Shown here piece after piece: positions 53,923 to 62,383 of a stretch of 64,000 bases of DNA. Location of the stretch: contig JADJXI010000004.1 of assembly GCA_016715905.1 (NCBI GenBank), positions 124,001 through 188,000 on the forward strand, written 5' to 3'. This DNA comes from Sphingobacteriaceae bacterium (lineage in GTDB: Bacteria > Bacteroidota > Bacteroidia > B-17B0 > Aurantibacillaceae). A program made the translations under genes and the position numbers. The stretch's first letter is position 1; each line of letters starts with the position of its first letter. The notes beneath the pieces are model-generated. The model was not told the DNA's origin, searched no databases, and was given only the letters and a program-made list of their open reading frames with translations.

Positions 53923-55008
53923 TTAATTCTTAATTATTCTATAAATAACTGTATTAGATTCAGAACTTGCTTTTAGAAAATAAATCCCGGTACTTAAATA
54001 AGGAACCTCAATTTTATTTTCTCCTTCTTTTAGAACTCCATTTTTTACAACTACTCTACCTGTGATATCAGAAATGGAATAAAACATTTTTTGATTAGAA
54101 ATAATATTGAATTGATCGGTAAAAGGATTTGGATATAAAGCGATTTGTATTGAACTGTTTTGTTCTCCAATATTAGTACAAGGACTCACATTTTGTTGCA
54201 CCGTGGTGGTATTTATGCATCCATAAACATTGGAGCCGGTGATGGTATATATAGTAGTAACCGAAGGGGTGACAAAAACCGTTGCGCCAGTAGCAGCAGG
54301 ATTCCAATTGTAATTTGCTGCGCCGCTGGCATACAAGGTGGCTGTTTCTCCGGCACAAATTAAAGAAGATTCAGCACTTGCAGAAAGAGTTGGAATAGGA
54401 TGTACTAAAACGGTGCGGTTGATTATTGCTACACAACTATTCACAGCTGTTGCCGTTAAATTGTAAACGGTGGTTATTGTTGGTGTTATCGCAATACTGG
54501 CATTAGTAGTTCCTGTGCTCCATGAAAAACTTGGGGCTCCACTGGCAGTTAAAGTTAAACTACCACCTGCGCAAACAGAACTGGTGAATGGGGTAACCGT
54601 AACTTGTGGACCCGGAATAATGGTAACACTTAAAGTTTGTACAGGTCCGGTACCACAAGAGTTGGTCGCAGCAACCGTAATATTTCCACTTAAACCCACA
54701 CCCACACAACTGATTGAATTAGTTGTACTATTTCCGAACCATCCACCGGGTAATGTCCAGGTGTAGGAAGTAGCTCCCACTACAGGAGCAACACTGTATA
54801 TAAAAGGTGTTTGTGTTGAGCATTGATTGGTGGGACCGCTAATGGCACCGGGTTGAGCGGGTGTACAGGTAGTGACAGCATGTGTTTCGGAAGATTTATA
54901 TATTACAAGACTATTTCCTTCATGAATAGAAGGTAAACGGCATTTCCATTGGGAAAAAAGAGAAACTGAGATAAAAAGGTATAAGAGCGAAAAGTAGATT
55001 TTTTTCAT
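53923..55008 (-). CDS. T9SS-sorted protein with PKD/Ig-like repeats
   Basis: 361 residues. The signal peptide (IYFSLLYLFISVSLFSQ) is followed by a PKD-like unit (ISGPTNQCSTQTPFIYSVAP, YTWTLPGGWFG) and two Ig-like units (CAGGSLTLTASGAPSFSWSTG, CAGETATLYASGAANYNWNP). The end is a T9SS tail (IALYPNPFTDQFNI, GIYFLKASSESNTVIYRI). The second Ig-like unit strongly resembles the last unit of the protein at 35464-38208 (TTIYTITGSNVYGC against TTNYTVTGTSFYGC). It is a single gene convergent with the M23 gene. Binding or attachment is possible; no enzyme domain is visible. Confidence 0.82.
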   Translation of the reverse strand: MKKIYFSLLYLFISVSLFSQWKCRLPSIHEGNSLVIYKSSETHAVTTCTPAQPGAISGPTNQCSTQTPFIYSVAPVVGATSYTWTLPGGWFGNSTTNSISCVGVGLSGNITVAATNSCGTGPVQTLSVTIIPGPQVTVTPFTSSVCAGGSLTLTASGAPSFSWSTGTTNASIAITPTITTVYNLTATAVNSCVAIINRTVLVHPIPTLSASAESSLICAGETATLYASGAANYNWNPAATGATVFVTPSVTTIYTITGSNVYGCINTTTVQQNVSPCTNIGEQNSSIQIALYPNPFTDQFNIISNQKMFYSISDITGRVVVKNGVLKEGENKIEVPYLSTGIYFLKASSESNTVIYRIIKN

Positions 55009-55121
55009 GAAATTGTGTTTTGCAGATTAAATGTAAGAAAATTTATTTGGGATGGCAAACTACATCTATATAGGATTATTAAATTTAAAACAATTGAATT
55101 AAGCATATTACTTATTTTCGC

Positions 55122-55196
55122 TAAGGAGAATTTGCAATCCGCTACGCAGGATTTGTAATCCTGCGATCTAATAAATTGCAAGGATTTACAATCCAC
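55122..55196. repeat. REP-like palindromic repeat (ggatttgtaatcc type)
   Basis: Several related inverted segments: GAATTTGCAATCC, the 19-base palindrome GCAGGATTTGTAATCCTGC at 55146-55164, and GGATTTACAATCC near 55184. This motif family is recurrent between Bacteroidota genes and, from memory, is linked with REP-associated tyrosine transposases. None is encoded here. The rest of the gap at 55009-55414 holds a second repeat-like stretch (55340-55412) and a terminator, and no gene. Confidence 0.6.
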
Positions 55197-55299
55197 TTAT
55201 TTGAAGTTAAACATTATTGTATTCGTTTCAGGTATGGCTGTCCAACGCTCAAATGCTGAAACATTCTTCGCGGCAAATCAGCAGTTCCCTTTATTTAGC

Positions 55300-55331
55300 A
55301 AAAAAAAAAAACGCCCCATTTCTGAGACGTT
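55300..55331 (-). terminator. Terminator after rny
   Basis: Leftward RNA: AACGTCTC, a six-base loop, GGGGCGTT (two G-U pairs), then at least ten U. It is 84 bases after the rny stop and is the only good hairpin with a U tract downstream of it. Confidence 0.65.
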
Positions 55332-55339
55332 CAATTCTA

Positions 55340-55412
55340 ATTTAGTATAGAGAACAGATTCCTCCATCCTTCACTTCGTTTCGGGTGGCAGGCGCTCTCG
55401 CTTGGCATGACA
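55340..55412. repeat. Possible dispersed intergenic repeat
   Basis: A GC-richer stretch (TCCTTCACTTCGTTTCGGGTGG, GCGCTCTCGCTTGGCATGACA) unlike the AT-rich surroundings. The GGCATGACA/TGTCATGCC end and CACTTCG/CGAA pieces are typical of short repeats dispersed in Bacteroidota genomes. It lies between the rny stop and its terminator, so it would be part of the 3' UTR. Only one copy is in this window, so repeat status is from memory. Confidence 0.4.
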
Positions 55413-55414
55413 CT

Positions 55415-56971
55415 CTATTTCGCGTAACCTGTAGCTCTGGTTTCTCGAATCACTGTAACTTTAACTTGTCCGGGATAAGTCATTTCCGTTTGGATTTTTT
55501 GAGAAATATTAAAAGCCAATTCTTCGGTTTGCTTATCGTTTACTTTATCACTTGATACAATTACACGCACTTCACGTCCGGCTTGAATGGCATAAGTTTT
55601 TTCTACCCCTTCATAACCCATAGCTAAAGCTTCCAGGTCTTTCAAACGTTTCATGTATTGTTCGGCAATTTCTCTTCTGGCGCCTGGCCTTGCTCCGCTA
55701 ATAGCATCGCAAACCTGAATGATAGGCGAGTAGAGTGTAGTCATTTCCACTTCATCATGATGTGCTCCAATAGCATTACAAACTTCGGGTTTCTCTTTGT
55801 ATTGCTCTGCTAATTTCATGCCCAATAAAGCGTGTGGTAATTCCGGTTCGTTATCCGGCACTTTTCCAATATCATGTAATAAACCGGCACGTTTGGCCAC
55901 CTTGGGATTTAAGCCCATTTCACTGGCCATGATACCGCAAAGATTTGCCACTTCGCGACTATGTTGTAATAAATTTTGTCCGTAAGAAGAACGATACTTC
56001 ATTCTTCCCACCATACGAATTAATTCGGGATGTAAACCATGAATACCTAAATCAATACATGTTCTTTTACCGGTTTCAATAATTTCCTCATCCAGCATCT
56101 TTTTGGTTTTCTCCACCACTTCTTCAATACGAGCCGGGTGAATACGACCATCTGTTACTAATTGATGCAAGGCCAAACGACAAATTTCTCTTCGGATGGA
56201 ATCAAAACAACTTAAAGTAATGGCGTCGGGAGTATCATCCACAATAATTTCTACACCGGTTGCAGCTTCCAAAGCGCGGATATTTCTTCCTTCTCTTCCA
56301 ATAATTCTTCCTTTCGTTTCATCTCCTTCAATATGAAAAACAGAGATTGAATTTTCAATCGCAGTTTCAGTGGCTACCCGTTGTATGGTTTGAATAACAA
56401 TTTTTTTAGCCTCTTTGTTTGCCGATATTTTGGCCTCCTCCATAATATCTTTGATATAAGCCATGGCATTGGTTTTGGCTTCCGCTTTGATGGATTCTAC
56501 CAATTGCGCTTTAGCATCTTCTGCTTTTAATCCGCTTATTTTTTCCAACATCTCCACTTGTTTGCGATGTCCCTTTTCAACTTCTTCCTGTCTTTGTCTG
56601 TAAATTTCAATTTGTTGTTGTGCTTGTGATTTAAAATCTTCTGCCTCTTTGTTTTTGCGATTCAAATCTTCCAATTTTTTATTTAAATCGCTCTCTTTTT
56701 GTTTAATTCTATTTTCAGATTGTGCAATGTGTTGATTTTTTTCCTGAACGGTTTTATCATGTTCGGATTTTAATTGCAGAAATTTTTCTTTGGCCTGAAG
56801 GATTTTTTCTTGTTTTACGGCTTCTGCTTTTACCTGAGCCTCTTTAATAGCCGCTTCTTTTTCCTTACGGGTGGCACTGTTTAATTTACTGCCTCCTAAA
56901 ATAAAGCCAAGTATTATACCTAAAATTAAGGCGCCTGCTCCGGCTATGATGGTTATTATTATTGGGTCCAT
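55415..56971 (-). CDS. rny: Ribonuclease Y
   Basis: 518 residues. A single N-terminal membrane helix (IITIIAGAGALILGIILGFILG) is followed by a long coiled coil (residues about 35-180), a KH domain (GRIIGREGRNIRALEAATGVEIIVDD, about 210-275) and an HD domain with LLHDIGKVPDNEPELPHALLG (about 335-430). It is a membrane-bound endonuclease that starts mRNA decay. The zapA gene is 106 bases upstream with a strong hairpin between, so rny probably has its own or attenuated transcription. Confidence 0.97.
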   Translation of the reverse strand: MDPIIITIIAGAGALILGIILGFILGGSKLNSATRKEKEAAIKEAQVKAEAVKQEKILQAKEKFLQLKSEHDKTVQEKNQHIAQSENRIKQKESDLNKKLEDLNRKNKEAEDFKSQAQQQIEIYRQRQEEVEKGHRKQVEMLEKISGLKAEDAKAQLVESIKAEAKTNAMAYIKDIMEEAKISANKEAKKIVIQTIQRVATETAIENSISVFHIEGDETKGRIIGREGRNIRALEAATGVEIIVDDTPDAITLSCFDSIRREICRLALHQLVTDGRIHPARIEEVVEKTKKMLDEEIIETGKRTCIDLGIHGLHPELIRMVGRMKYRSSYGQNLLQHSREVANLCGIMASEMGLNPKVAKRAGLLHDIGKVPDNEPELPHALLGMKLAEQYKEKPEVCNAIGAHHDEVEMTTLYSPIIQVCDAISGARPGARREIAEQYMKRLKDLEALAMGYEGVEKTYAIQAGREVRVIVSSDKVNDKQTEELAFNISQKIQTEMTYPGQVKVTVIRETRATGYAK

Positions 56972-57009
56972 TTTAATTTTGTTATACCGGTTTTAGCCGG
57001 TGGATTAAT

Positions 57010-57055
57010 AAAAAAACGCACAAATTTTAAGAATTGGTTCTTAAAAATTGTGCGT
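57010..57055 (-). terminator. Long hairpin terminator between zapA and rny
   Basis: Leftward RNA: ACGCACAATTTTTAAGAA, four-base loop, TTCTTAAAATTTGTGCGT, then a run of U. The 18-base stem is nearly perfect, with U-A pairs in the middle. It should end transcripts from the coiled-coil/zapA genes or let only some pass into rny. Confidence 0.75.
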
Positions 57056-57077
57056 GTACTGTACAGATAAACGATGT

Positions 57078-57386
57078 TTATTCTGTTATGTTGTTGATGT
57101 TTTGAATATGCTGTTGAAGCATTTCTTCTACATCGCTAAATAATTGTTTAAAATGACTAAGCTCTTTCTCCGCGGTGTCGGCTTGCTTATAATACTGAGA
57201 TACAAGCTGTAACATAACCATCGCCAACAGATCTTTCTTATCCTTCACTGCATAAGCTTTTTCAAACTCATACAGTTTATTATTTATCATTTGTACGACC
57301 TCTTTAATGCTCTCTTCATCTGAAGCACTTACTTTTAGCGGAAAAATACTTCCGGCAATTTCAACTTTTATGTTTACTTCGCTCAT
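57078..57386 (-). CDS. zapA: Cell division protein ZapA
   Basis: 102 residues. The N-terminal head is VNIKVEIAGSIFPLKVSASDEESIKEVVQMINNKL and is followed by a helical coiled-coil tail (YYKQADTAEKELSHFKQLFSDVEEMLQQHI). ZapA binds FtsZ and bundles filaments at the division ring. It starts 18 bases after the stop of the giant coiled-coil gene, the place where Bacteroidota usually carry a roughly 100-residue coiled-coil partner. Co-transcription with that gene is near certain. Confidence 0.93.
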   Translation of the reverse strand: MSEVNIKVEIAGSIFPLKVSASDEESIKEVVQMINNKLYEFEKAYAVKDKKDLLAMVMLQLVSQYYKQADTAEKELSHFKQLFSDVEEMLQQHIQNINNITE

Positions 57387-57404
57387 TAAAGTAGGGCGTT
57401 ACAA

Positions 57405-59720
57405 TTAAGCACTTAACAACGCAATGCACTTATCAATTTCACGCACCAATTCGTTAATTTGTTTCTTCATGTGCGACTTTTCATCGGTTGCACCTGAATT
57501 AGATGCTAATATAACATTCTTCCTGTGATTATTCAAACCCGTAACGTTTATATCTTGACTATCAACCTGTTGAGTTAGTTCACCAATTACATCATTCATT
57601 TTAAGTAATTGTGTGGCCATTTGCTCTTTTTCGTTTAACAAGGCCATTTTTTCATCATTTAAACTATCAATTTGCTTAAATAATTTGTCTACAAAGGCAT
57701 CTTGTTCTGCTGAAGTTCCGGTGTTTGCTTTTAATTCCTGTAAATCAGATTCGTAATTAGAAATTTTAGTGTTTAGGTCTTCGGTTGATTGATTTAATTC
57801 AAGAATGGTATTTTGTAAAGTGTTGATTTCACTTAATAGAGAAGTGTTTTTCTCACTTAAGCTATCAAAATTATGTTGTAAAGAAGTTAATTGCTCATTG
57901 ACTAAACCGGAAGTTTCCAAATCCGACATCAATTTACTTACTTCATCTTTTAATTGTACAACTTGTTGTTCTAAAGCCGCATTATTACCCTGAAGATTGA
58001 CCATTTCAAAGTTCTTAGTATTCAATACTTCATTCAATTCTTCAGCACGGGCTGCACTATGCGTTTTTAACTCTTCAATTTCAGCCTTCAAAAGATTGAT
58101 TTCGGTTTCCTGGGCTTCTAATTTATCTTGCGCAGCATCAATATCTGAAATTAAACTTGTGTTTTCAGCAAGTAATTTATTGTATTCAACTTCAGTAGTG
58201 CTTAATTTTTCGTTAACAAATTGATCTTTCTCCGATAAACTGGCGTTTAATATATTTATCTGCTCATTTAAAGAACGAATGGATTCATGTGCAACTTCCA
58301 ATTCGTTTGTTTTTGAATCTAACTCACTTTCTGTTTCTGAAAGTTTATTGTTGGTAGATTCCACAACAATACCCAAATTTTGCAATTCTAAATGTAAACT
58401 TTCAATTTGCGCATTTAATTCGCTTACTTGTTCAGTAACTGTTAATTCTGAACTATTCTTAAATCCTTCAAATTCTTCACTTACTTTATTAAATGAAACT
58501 TCCATTTCACTTAATTTAGAAGTAACATCGTTTAAATTGGCTGATAAAGATTCATTTTCAACTTTAAGATCACTTAATTTAGATTTAAAGGTTTCGTTTT
58601 CACTTTGCGATCTGGCCAATTCCTCATTTAATTTTGAACTTTGATTATTAGCATGAATTAATGTAGTGGAAATTTTTTCTTCATAAGATTCTTGCAACTC
58701 CTTTAACATTAAATCGTGATTGCTCTTTAATTGAGCAATTTCGGTTTCAAAGCCTGAAGTAATGGTTTCGGAACTGCTTACCGCATTTAATTTCAGTTCT
58801 GAAATAGTGTTTTCATATTCTGAAATTAATTTTTGCTCTTTGTTCGAATATTCTTGCGTAATGGCATCAACATAAGTGCTTAATTCATTCGTTAATTTAT
58901 TTCTTTGCTCTTCTAATTCTAATTTTAAGGTTGAGATTTCGGTTTTGTAACCAAATTCAAGAGCTTCAATCTTTTGGGTATAAGAATCATTTAAAGTGTT
59001 GATTTCATTTTCATGTACTTGCTTTAAATAAGCTAATTCTTTGGCGTTTGAAGTTGTTAATTCAGAAACCGTACTTTCATTTTCGCTAGTTAATTTCTGA
59101 ATTTGAGCATGATGTTCGTTTTTCAGAAAAGTAATTTCTTCCTGCCAGTTACTTTTTAAAGTGTTCACCTCTTCTTGATGAGATAATAAAATTGATTCTT
59201 CTTTATCAGCCCAACCTGCACTTAATTCATTTACTCGATTTTCAAACTCTTCTTTCAAACCCATCTCTTTATAATGTGCGGTGGATTTTAATTCGCTGAT
59301 TTGATTTGAATAATCGCTATGTAAACTTTCTATCTTAGCTGCTGATTCACTGCTTAATGAATTTATTTTTTCCTCGTAATCGGCATTTAAAAGCATTAAA
59401 TCATTTTTTAAACCTTCAATTTCCGCTAAACGATTCTCAATTTCTTCCTGCTTGGCGTGTAACTGATCTTTAATAGATCCGCGCAATTCTTTAAACGCAG
59501 CTAACTCACCTTTGTAATTGGTGTTGTCGCGTTCCATCACCGTAAGTTTGGTGTTTAACACATCGATGGTTACTTCCAGACGCTTACAATCTTCGTCGCG
59601 CATGATTAACTGATTGCGGTAATCACTCAATGATCTTTTTAATTCGTTAAACTCTTTACGAAGAGTTATATCATTATTTAATACCTGTTCAAGGTCGGAT
59701 TTAAGGGTTTGGGTATTCAT
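57405..59720 (-). CDS. Giant coiled-coil protein in the ZapA-partner position
   Basis: 771 residues, almost wholly heptad-rich coiled coil with no signal peptide or membrane helix. The middle holds related units of the type SYTQKIEALEFGYKTEISTLKLE and HENEINTLNDSY, suggesting internal duplication. The last 25 residues (KSHMKKQINELVREIDKC and IALLS) match what I recall as the conserved end of the short coiled-coil protein usually found before zapA. It is thus likely an expanded version of that protein, acting in the cytoplasm at division or as a scaffold. Base use looks like its neighbours. The alternative is an unrelated filament-forming protein. Stop is 18 bases before zapA. Confidence 0.75.
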   Translation of the reverse strand: MNTQTLKSDLEQVLNNDITLRKEFNELKRSLSDYRNQLIMRDEDCKRLEVTIDVLNTKLTVMERDNTNYKGELAAFKELRGSIKDQLHAKQEEIENRLAEIEGLKNDLMLLNADYEEKINSLSSESAAKIESLHSDYSNQISELKSTAHYKEMGLKEEFENRVNELSAGWADKEESILLSHQEEVNTLKSNWQEEITFLKNEHHAQIQKLTSENESTVSELTTSNAKELAYLKQVHENEINTLNDSYTQKIEALEFGYKTEISTLKLELEEQRNKLTNELSTYVDAITQEYSNKEQKLISEYENTISELKLNAVSSSETITSGFETEIAQLKSNHDLMLKELQESYEEKISTTLIHANNQSSKLNEELARSQSENETFKSKLSDLKVENESLSANLNDVTSKLSEMEVSFNKVSEEFEGFKNSSELTVTEQVSELNAQIESLHLELQNLGIVVESTNNKLSETESELDSKTNELEVAHESIRSLNEQINILNASLSEKDQFVNEKLSTTEVEYNKLLAENTSLISDIDAAQDKLEAQETEINLLKAEIEELKTHSAARAEELNEVLNTKNFEMVNLQGNNAALEQQVVQLKDEVSKLMSDLETSGLVNEQLTSLQHNFDSLSEKNTSLLSEINTLQNTILELNQSTEDLNTKISNYESDLQELKANTGTSAEQDAFVDKLFKQIDSLNDEKMALLNEKEQMATQLLKMNDVIGELTQQVDSQDINVTGLNNHRKNVILASNSGATDEKSHMKKQINELVREIDKCIALLSA

Positions 59721-60190
59721 TTGAATGTTTGGTTTTGATTTTCATAAAAGTACTTACTCATTGGGAAGCAAATACTTGCATCATTCATGAACAGTAAACA
59801 TTGCAGTGTTAATTAGAAGAGGGGTTATGAATACAGGTGTGTTAATTCAAGTAATTGTATTTAAGTAGTTGATTACTATAATGTTAATTTTACAAAATTT
59901 ATCATATTCGGCTCATTTATAATAAATTGCAAGTGTTTATTTCGAACTTTTAAAGAGGTTTAATGAATTATGAAGTAAAAATAAAGCAGCAAATTTTTCC
60001 TAAAGTTTAGGTTAACTGTAAAAAGTGTTAAACTAATTCGAATTGCAAAAATACTTTGATTGAAATTGAAACTTTTTGACTTTGCATTCGTTATACCTGC
60101 AGTGTTACACTTGTTTATATTGCGTTTTTTTATATATTTGCATTCTAACACACACCACTTAACTCACACTTAACACACACCTAAAACAGC
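59721..60190. promoter_or_regulatory. Divergent promoter region of the coiled-coil gene and sigma factor gene
   Basis: 470 bases without a credible gene. A strong promoter for the sigma gene is visible: TTG at 60111-60113, a 19-base spacer, and the -7 box TATATTTG at 60133-60140, leaving a leader of about 44 bases with a CACACACC-ACTTAACTCACACTTAACACACACC stretch. That leader has a repeated ACACACC word (about 60150-60180), which may matter for translation. The remainder is AT-rich with no hairpin I can support. Confidence 0.6.
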
Positions 60191-61054
60191 ATGAGACAAC
60201 TTAAAATTACCAAGTCGATTACCAATCGCGAAAGTGCCTCTTTAGATAAATATCTGCAAGAAATTGGAAGAGAGGAATTAATCACCGCTGAAGAAGAAGT
60301 AGTATTAGCCAAAAAAATTAAAGACGGTGATCAGTCGGCTTTAGAAAAATTAACCCGCGCCAACCTGCGTTTTGTGGTTTCGGTGGCTAAGCAATATCAA
60401 AACCAAGGATTAAGTTTACCCGATTTAATTAATGAAGGGAATTTAGGTTTAATAAAAGCGGCTCGTCGTTTTGATGAAACCCGTGGTTTTAAATTTATAT
60501 CCTATGCCGTTTGGTGGATTCGTCAATCTATTTTACAAGCTTTGGCTGAACAAAGTCGTATTGTACGTTTACCCTTAAATCAGGTAGGTTCATTAAATAA
60601 AATTAATAAAGCCTATAGTAAGTTAGAGCAGGAATTTGAACGCGAACCTAGCGCCGAAGAATTAGCTGACCTTTTAGACTTACCTATTGATAAAGTATCT
60701 GATACCATGAAAGTGAGTGGCAGACACGTAAGTATGGATGCTCCTTTTGCCAATGGCGAAGAAAGTTCATTATTGGATGTTTTAGTGAATGCCGATTCAC
60801 CTAAAGCCGACACCGGTTTAATGAATGAAAGTTTAAGTAAGGAAATTGATCGCGCTTTAAGTACTTTAACGGAAAGAGAGAGAGATGTAGTTAAATTGTT
60901 TTTTGGTATAGGTTTAAACCACGGTTTAACTTTAGAAGAGATAGGTGATAAATTTGACTTAACCCGTGAGCGTGTACGTCAAATTAAAGAAAAAGCGATA
61001 CGTCGTTTAAGACACAGTAGCAGAAGTAAATTACTGCAGCAGTATTTAGGATAA
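60191..61054 (+). CDS. RpoD-type primary sigma factor
   Basis: 287 residues, the short form typical of Bacteroidota that lacks region 1.1 and the large non-conserved insert. Region 1.2 is LDKYLQEIGREELITAEEEVVLAKKI. Region 2 is LRFVVSVAKQYQNQGLSLPDLINEGN and FKFISYAVWWIRQSI. Region 3 follows, and region 4 has the helix-turn-helix LTLEEIGDKFDLTRERVRQIKEKAIRRLRH. It should read TAnnTTTG-type promoters such as the one in front of its own gene. Downstream is a good terminator, so it is a single gene. Confidence 0.95.
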   Translation: MRQLKITKSITNRESASLDKYLQEIGREELITAEEEVVLAKKIKDGDQSALEKLTRANLRFVVSVAKQYQNQGLSLPDLINEGNLGLIKAARRFDETRGFKFISYAVWWIRQSILQALAEQSRIVRLPLNQVGSLNKINKAYSKLEQEFEREPSAEELADLLDLPIDKVSDTMKVSGRHVSMDAPFANGEESSLLDVLVNADSPKADTGLMNESLSKEIDRALSTLTERERDVVKLFFGIGLNHGLTLEEIGDKFDLTRERVRQIKEKAIRRLRHSSRSKLLQQYLG

Positions 61055-61065
61055 TAATTACAAAT

Positions 61066-61092
61066 CCCTTGCGTTTGCAAGGGTTTTTTTTT
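61066..61092 (+). terminator. Terminator after the sigma factor gene
   Basis: CCCTTGC, loop GTTT, GCAAGGG, then nine T, beginning 12 bases after the stop codon. Confidence 0.92.
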
Positions 61093-61139
61093 GGTTAAAA
61101 ATTCCGCAATTATCGTTTAGTGTTATCAGATTAATCCTT

Positions 61140-61147
61140 TAAATTTG
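61140..61147 (+). promoter_or_regulatory. -7 box TAAATTTG 7 bases before the DoxX-type gene
   Basis: A perfect TAnnTTTG that ends 7 bases before the ATG at 61155. Transcription would begin at about the start codon. Confidence 0.4.
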
Positions 61148-61154
61148 GAATCGC

Positions 61155-62111
61155 ATGATGAAGTGGTTAAAAATAATTTTTGCATCGATAATATCAATCG
61201 GACTCGGACTTATTTTTTTATATAGCGGTTACACTAAATTATATCCTGTTATTGAAACCTTTGAATTTACTTTTGTAGATATAGGCATTGGCAATTGGTA
61301 CACGGCTCCTGTTATTGCCAGGGCGTTAATTGGTTTAGAGTTTTTTATTGGCGCCTTACTAATCATAAATTATAATCTTAAAAAGTTTACTCTACCTTTT
61401 ACCGTAGGCCTATTACTCTTTTTTATTATTTATCTGGCCATACAAATCGGAATAAGTGGAAACAAGGGTAACTGTGGTTGTTTTGGCGAGCATTTAAAAA
61501 TGACTCCTTTAGAAGCTATTATAAAAAATGTGGTGATGATTGCCGGAGCTGTGCTTGTTTATTTTTTATGGGATGGATGGAAGTTAAAATTCAATAAACT
61601 ATTCTTGCTGTTATTTGCCTTGCCTCCATTTTTAATTCCTTTTATTATTAATCCCATTGATTATTCTTATTCCAGTAATAATTTGCAAGAAAAAGTAGGC
61701 TATAAATTAGATTTGGAATTATTGTATCAACCGGAAGACACCGTAAAAGTAAAAGTACCGAATTATGAATTAAGAAAAGGAAAACATGTTTTGGCTTTTT
61801 TGAGTTTATCTTGTCCGCATTGCCGCATTGCCGCCAAAAAATTCCGCTTAATAAAAAAGAATAATCCTCAACTTTCGATTTATTTTGTTTTGAATGGAGA
61901 TAAAGAAAAATATCAACCTTTTATTGATGATACCAAAGCGGATAACATTCCTTATTCTTATTGCAATGGAAAAACCTTTGTGCAATTAGCCTCAACCAGT
62001 TTGCCGCAAATTTATTATATTGATAATAGTATAGTGGTAAAGAAAGTGGACTATTATGAGCTCAATCAATATAAAATTGAGGATTGGGTGAATAAGGGTA
62101 TTTTGAAATAG
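61155..62111 (+). CDS. BT_3928-like DoxX/MauE membrane protein with thioredoxin-like domain
   Basis: 318 residues. Residues 1-165 hold four membrane helices of the DoxX/MauE type (IGLGLIFLYSGYTKLYPVIETFEF, ALIGLEFFIGALLI) with GNKGNCGCFGE between helices. Residues about 200-318 are a thioredoxin-like domain with the active-site-like LSLSCPHCRIAAKKF (CPHC) and ASTSLPQIYYID, where Pro is at the cis-Pro position. Such fusions are linked to disulfide handling in the envelope. An in-frame ATG pair at 61155/61158 leaves the exact start open by one codon. No partner gene is adjacent. Confidence 0.85.
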   Translation: MMKWLKIIFASIISIGLGLIFLYSGYTKLYPVIETFEFTFVDIGIGNWYTAPVIARALIGLEFFIGALLIINYNLKKFTLPFTVGLLLFFIIYLAIQIGISGNKGNCGCFGEHLKMTPLEAIIKNVVMIAGAVLVYFLWDGWKLKFNKLFLLLFALPPFLIPFIINPIDYSYSSNNLQEKVGYKLDLELLYQPEDTVKVKVPNYELRKGKHVLAFLSLSCPHCRIAAKKFRLIKKNNPQLSIYFVLNGDKEKYQPFIDDTKADNIPYSYCNGKTFVQLASTSLPQIYYIDNSIVVKKVDYYELNQYKIEDWVNKGILK

Positions 62112-62233
62112 CGAGTTTAAATCATTAATTCATTTAAATTCTCTTTGCATCAAGTCAAAAAGCGCCTAAATAATTTGCTTTATCAAAAAATTGTTTTAAT
62201 TTCGTTATACATTGGTCATTTGCTATAAGTACT

Positions 62234-62329
62234 ATGCATAAAATTAAATCCTTCTTTTTAAAAAGGAATAAAATGCTTTTACTTTTTTTAAGTTTGAATT
62301 GGGAATTAAAAAAAATTCTAATAACTTAA
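62234..62329 (+). pseudogene. Degraded leader/micro-ORF in front of lipoprotein 1
   Basis: A 31-codon frame begins ATG at 62234 with a signal-like run (KMLLLFLSLNWELKK). DNA at 62299-62335 matches 63456-63492 at about 33 of 37 positions; in the second copy this lies at the end of a 44-codon signal-peptide frame and over the ATG of lipoprotein 3. Here the ATG at the matching place (62331) opens an 18-codon frame (MNLEISDLKQKIKNKKEK) whose TGA overlaps the lipoprotein ATG at 62384. It looks like the remains of a duplicated unit. The remainder of 62112-62383 shows nothing else. Confidence 0.4.
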
Positions 62330-62383
62330 AATGAATTTAGAGATTAGTGATCTGAAGCAAAAAATTAAGAACAAAAAGGAAAA

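Noticed and set aside
55005..55196. 63-codon leftward frame after the T9SS gene
   Set aside because: It runs through the palindromic repeat group and overlaps the T9SS start; best explained as a chance frame.
57010..57077. 6S RNA next to zapA
   Set aside because: 6S RNA is near zapA in Proteobacteria, but here the gap is only 106 bases and holds one terminator-like hairpin without the open central bubble.
59960..60151. 63-codon leftward frame in the sigma-factor upstream region
   Set aside because: Low-complexity Lys/Asn/Ile-rich sequence overlapping the mapped sigma promoter; no start context and no family likeness.
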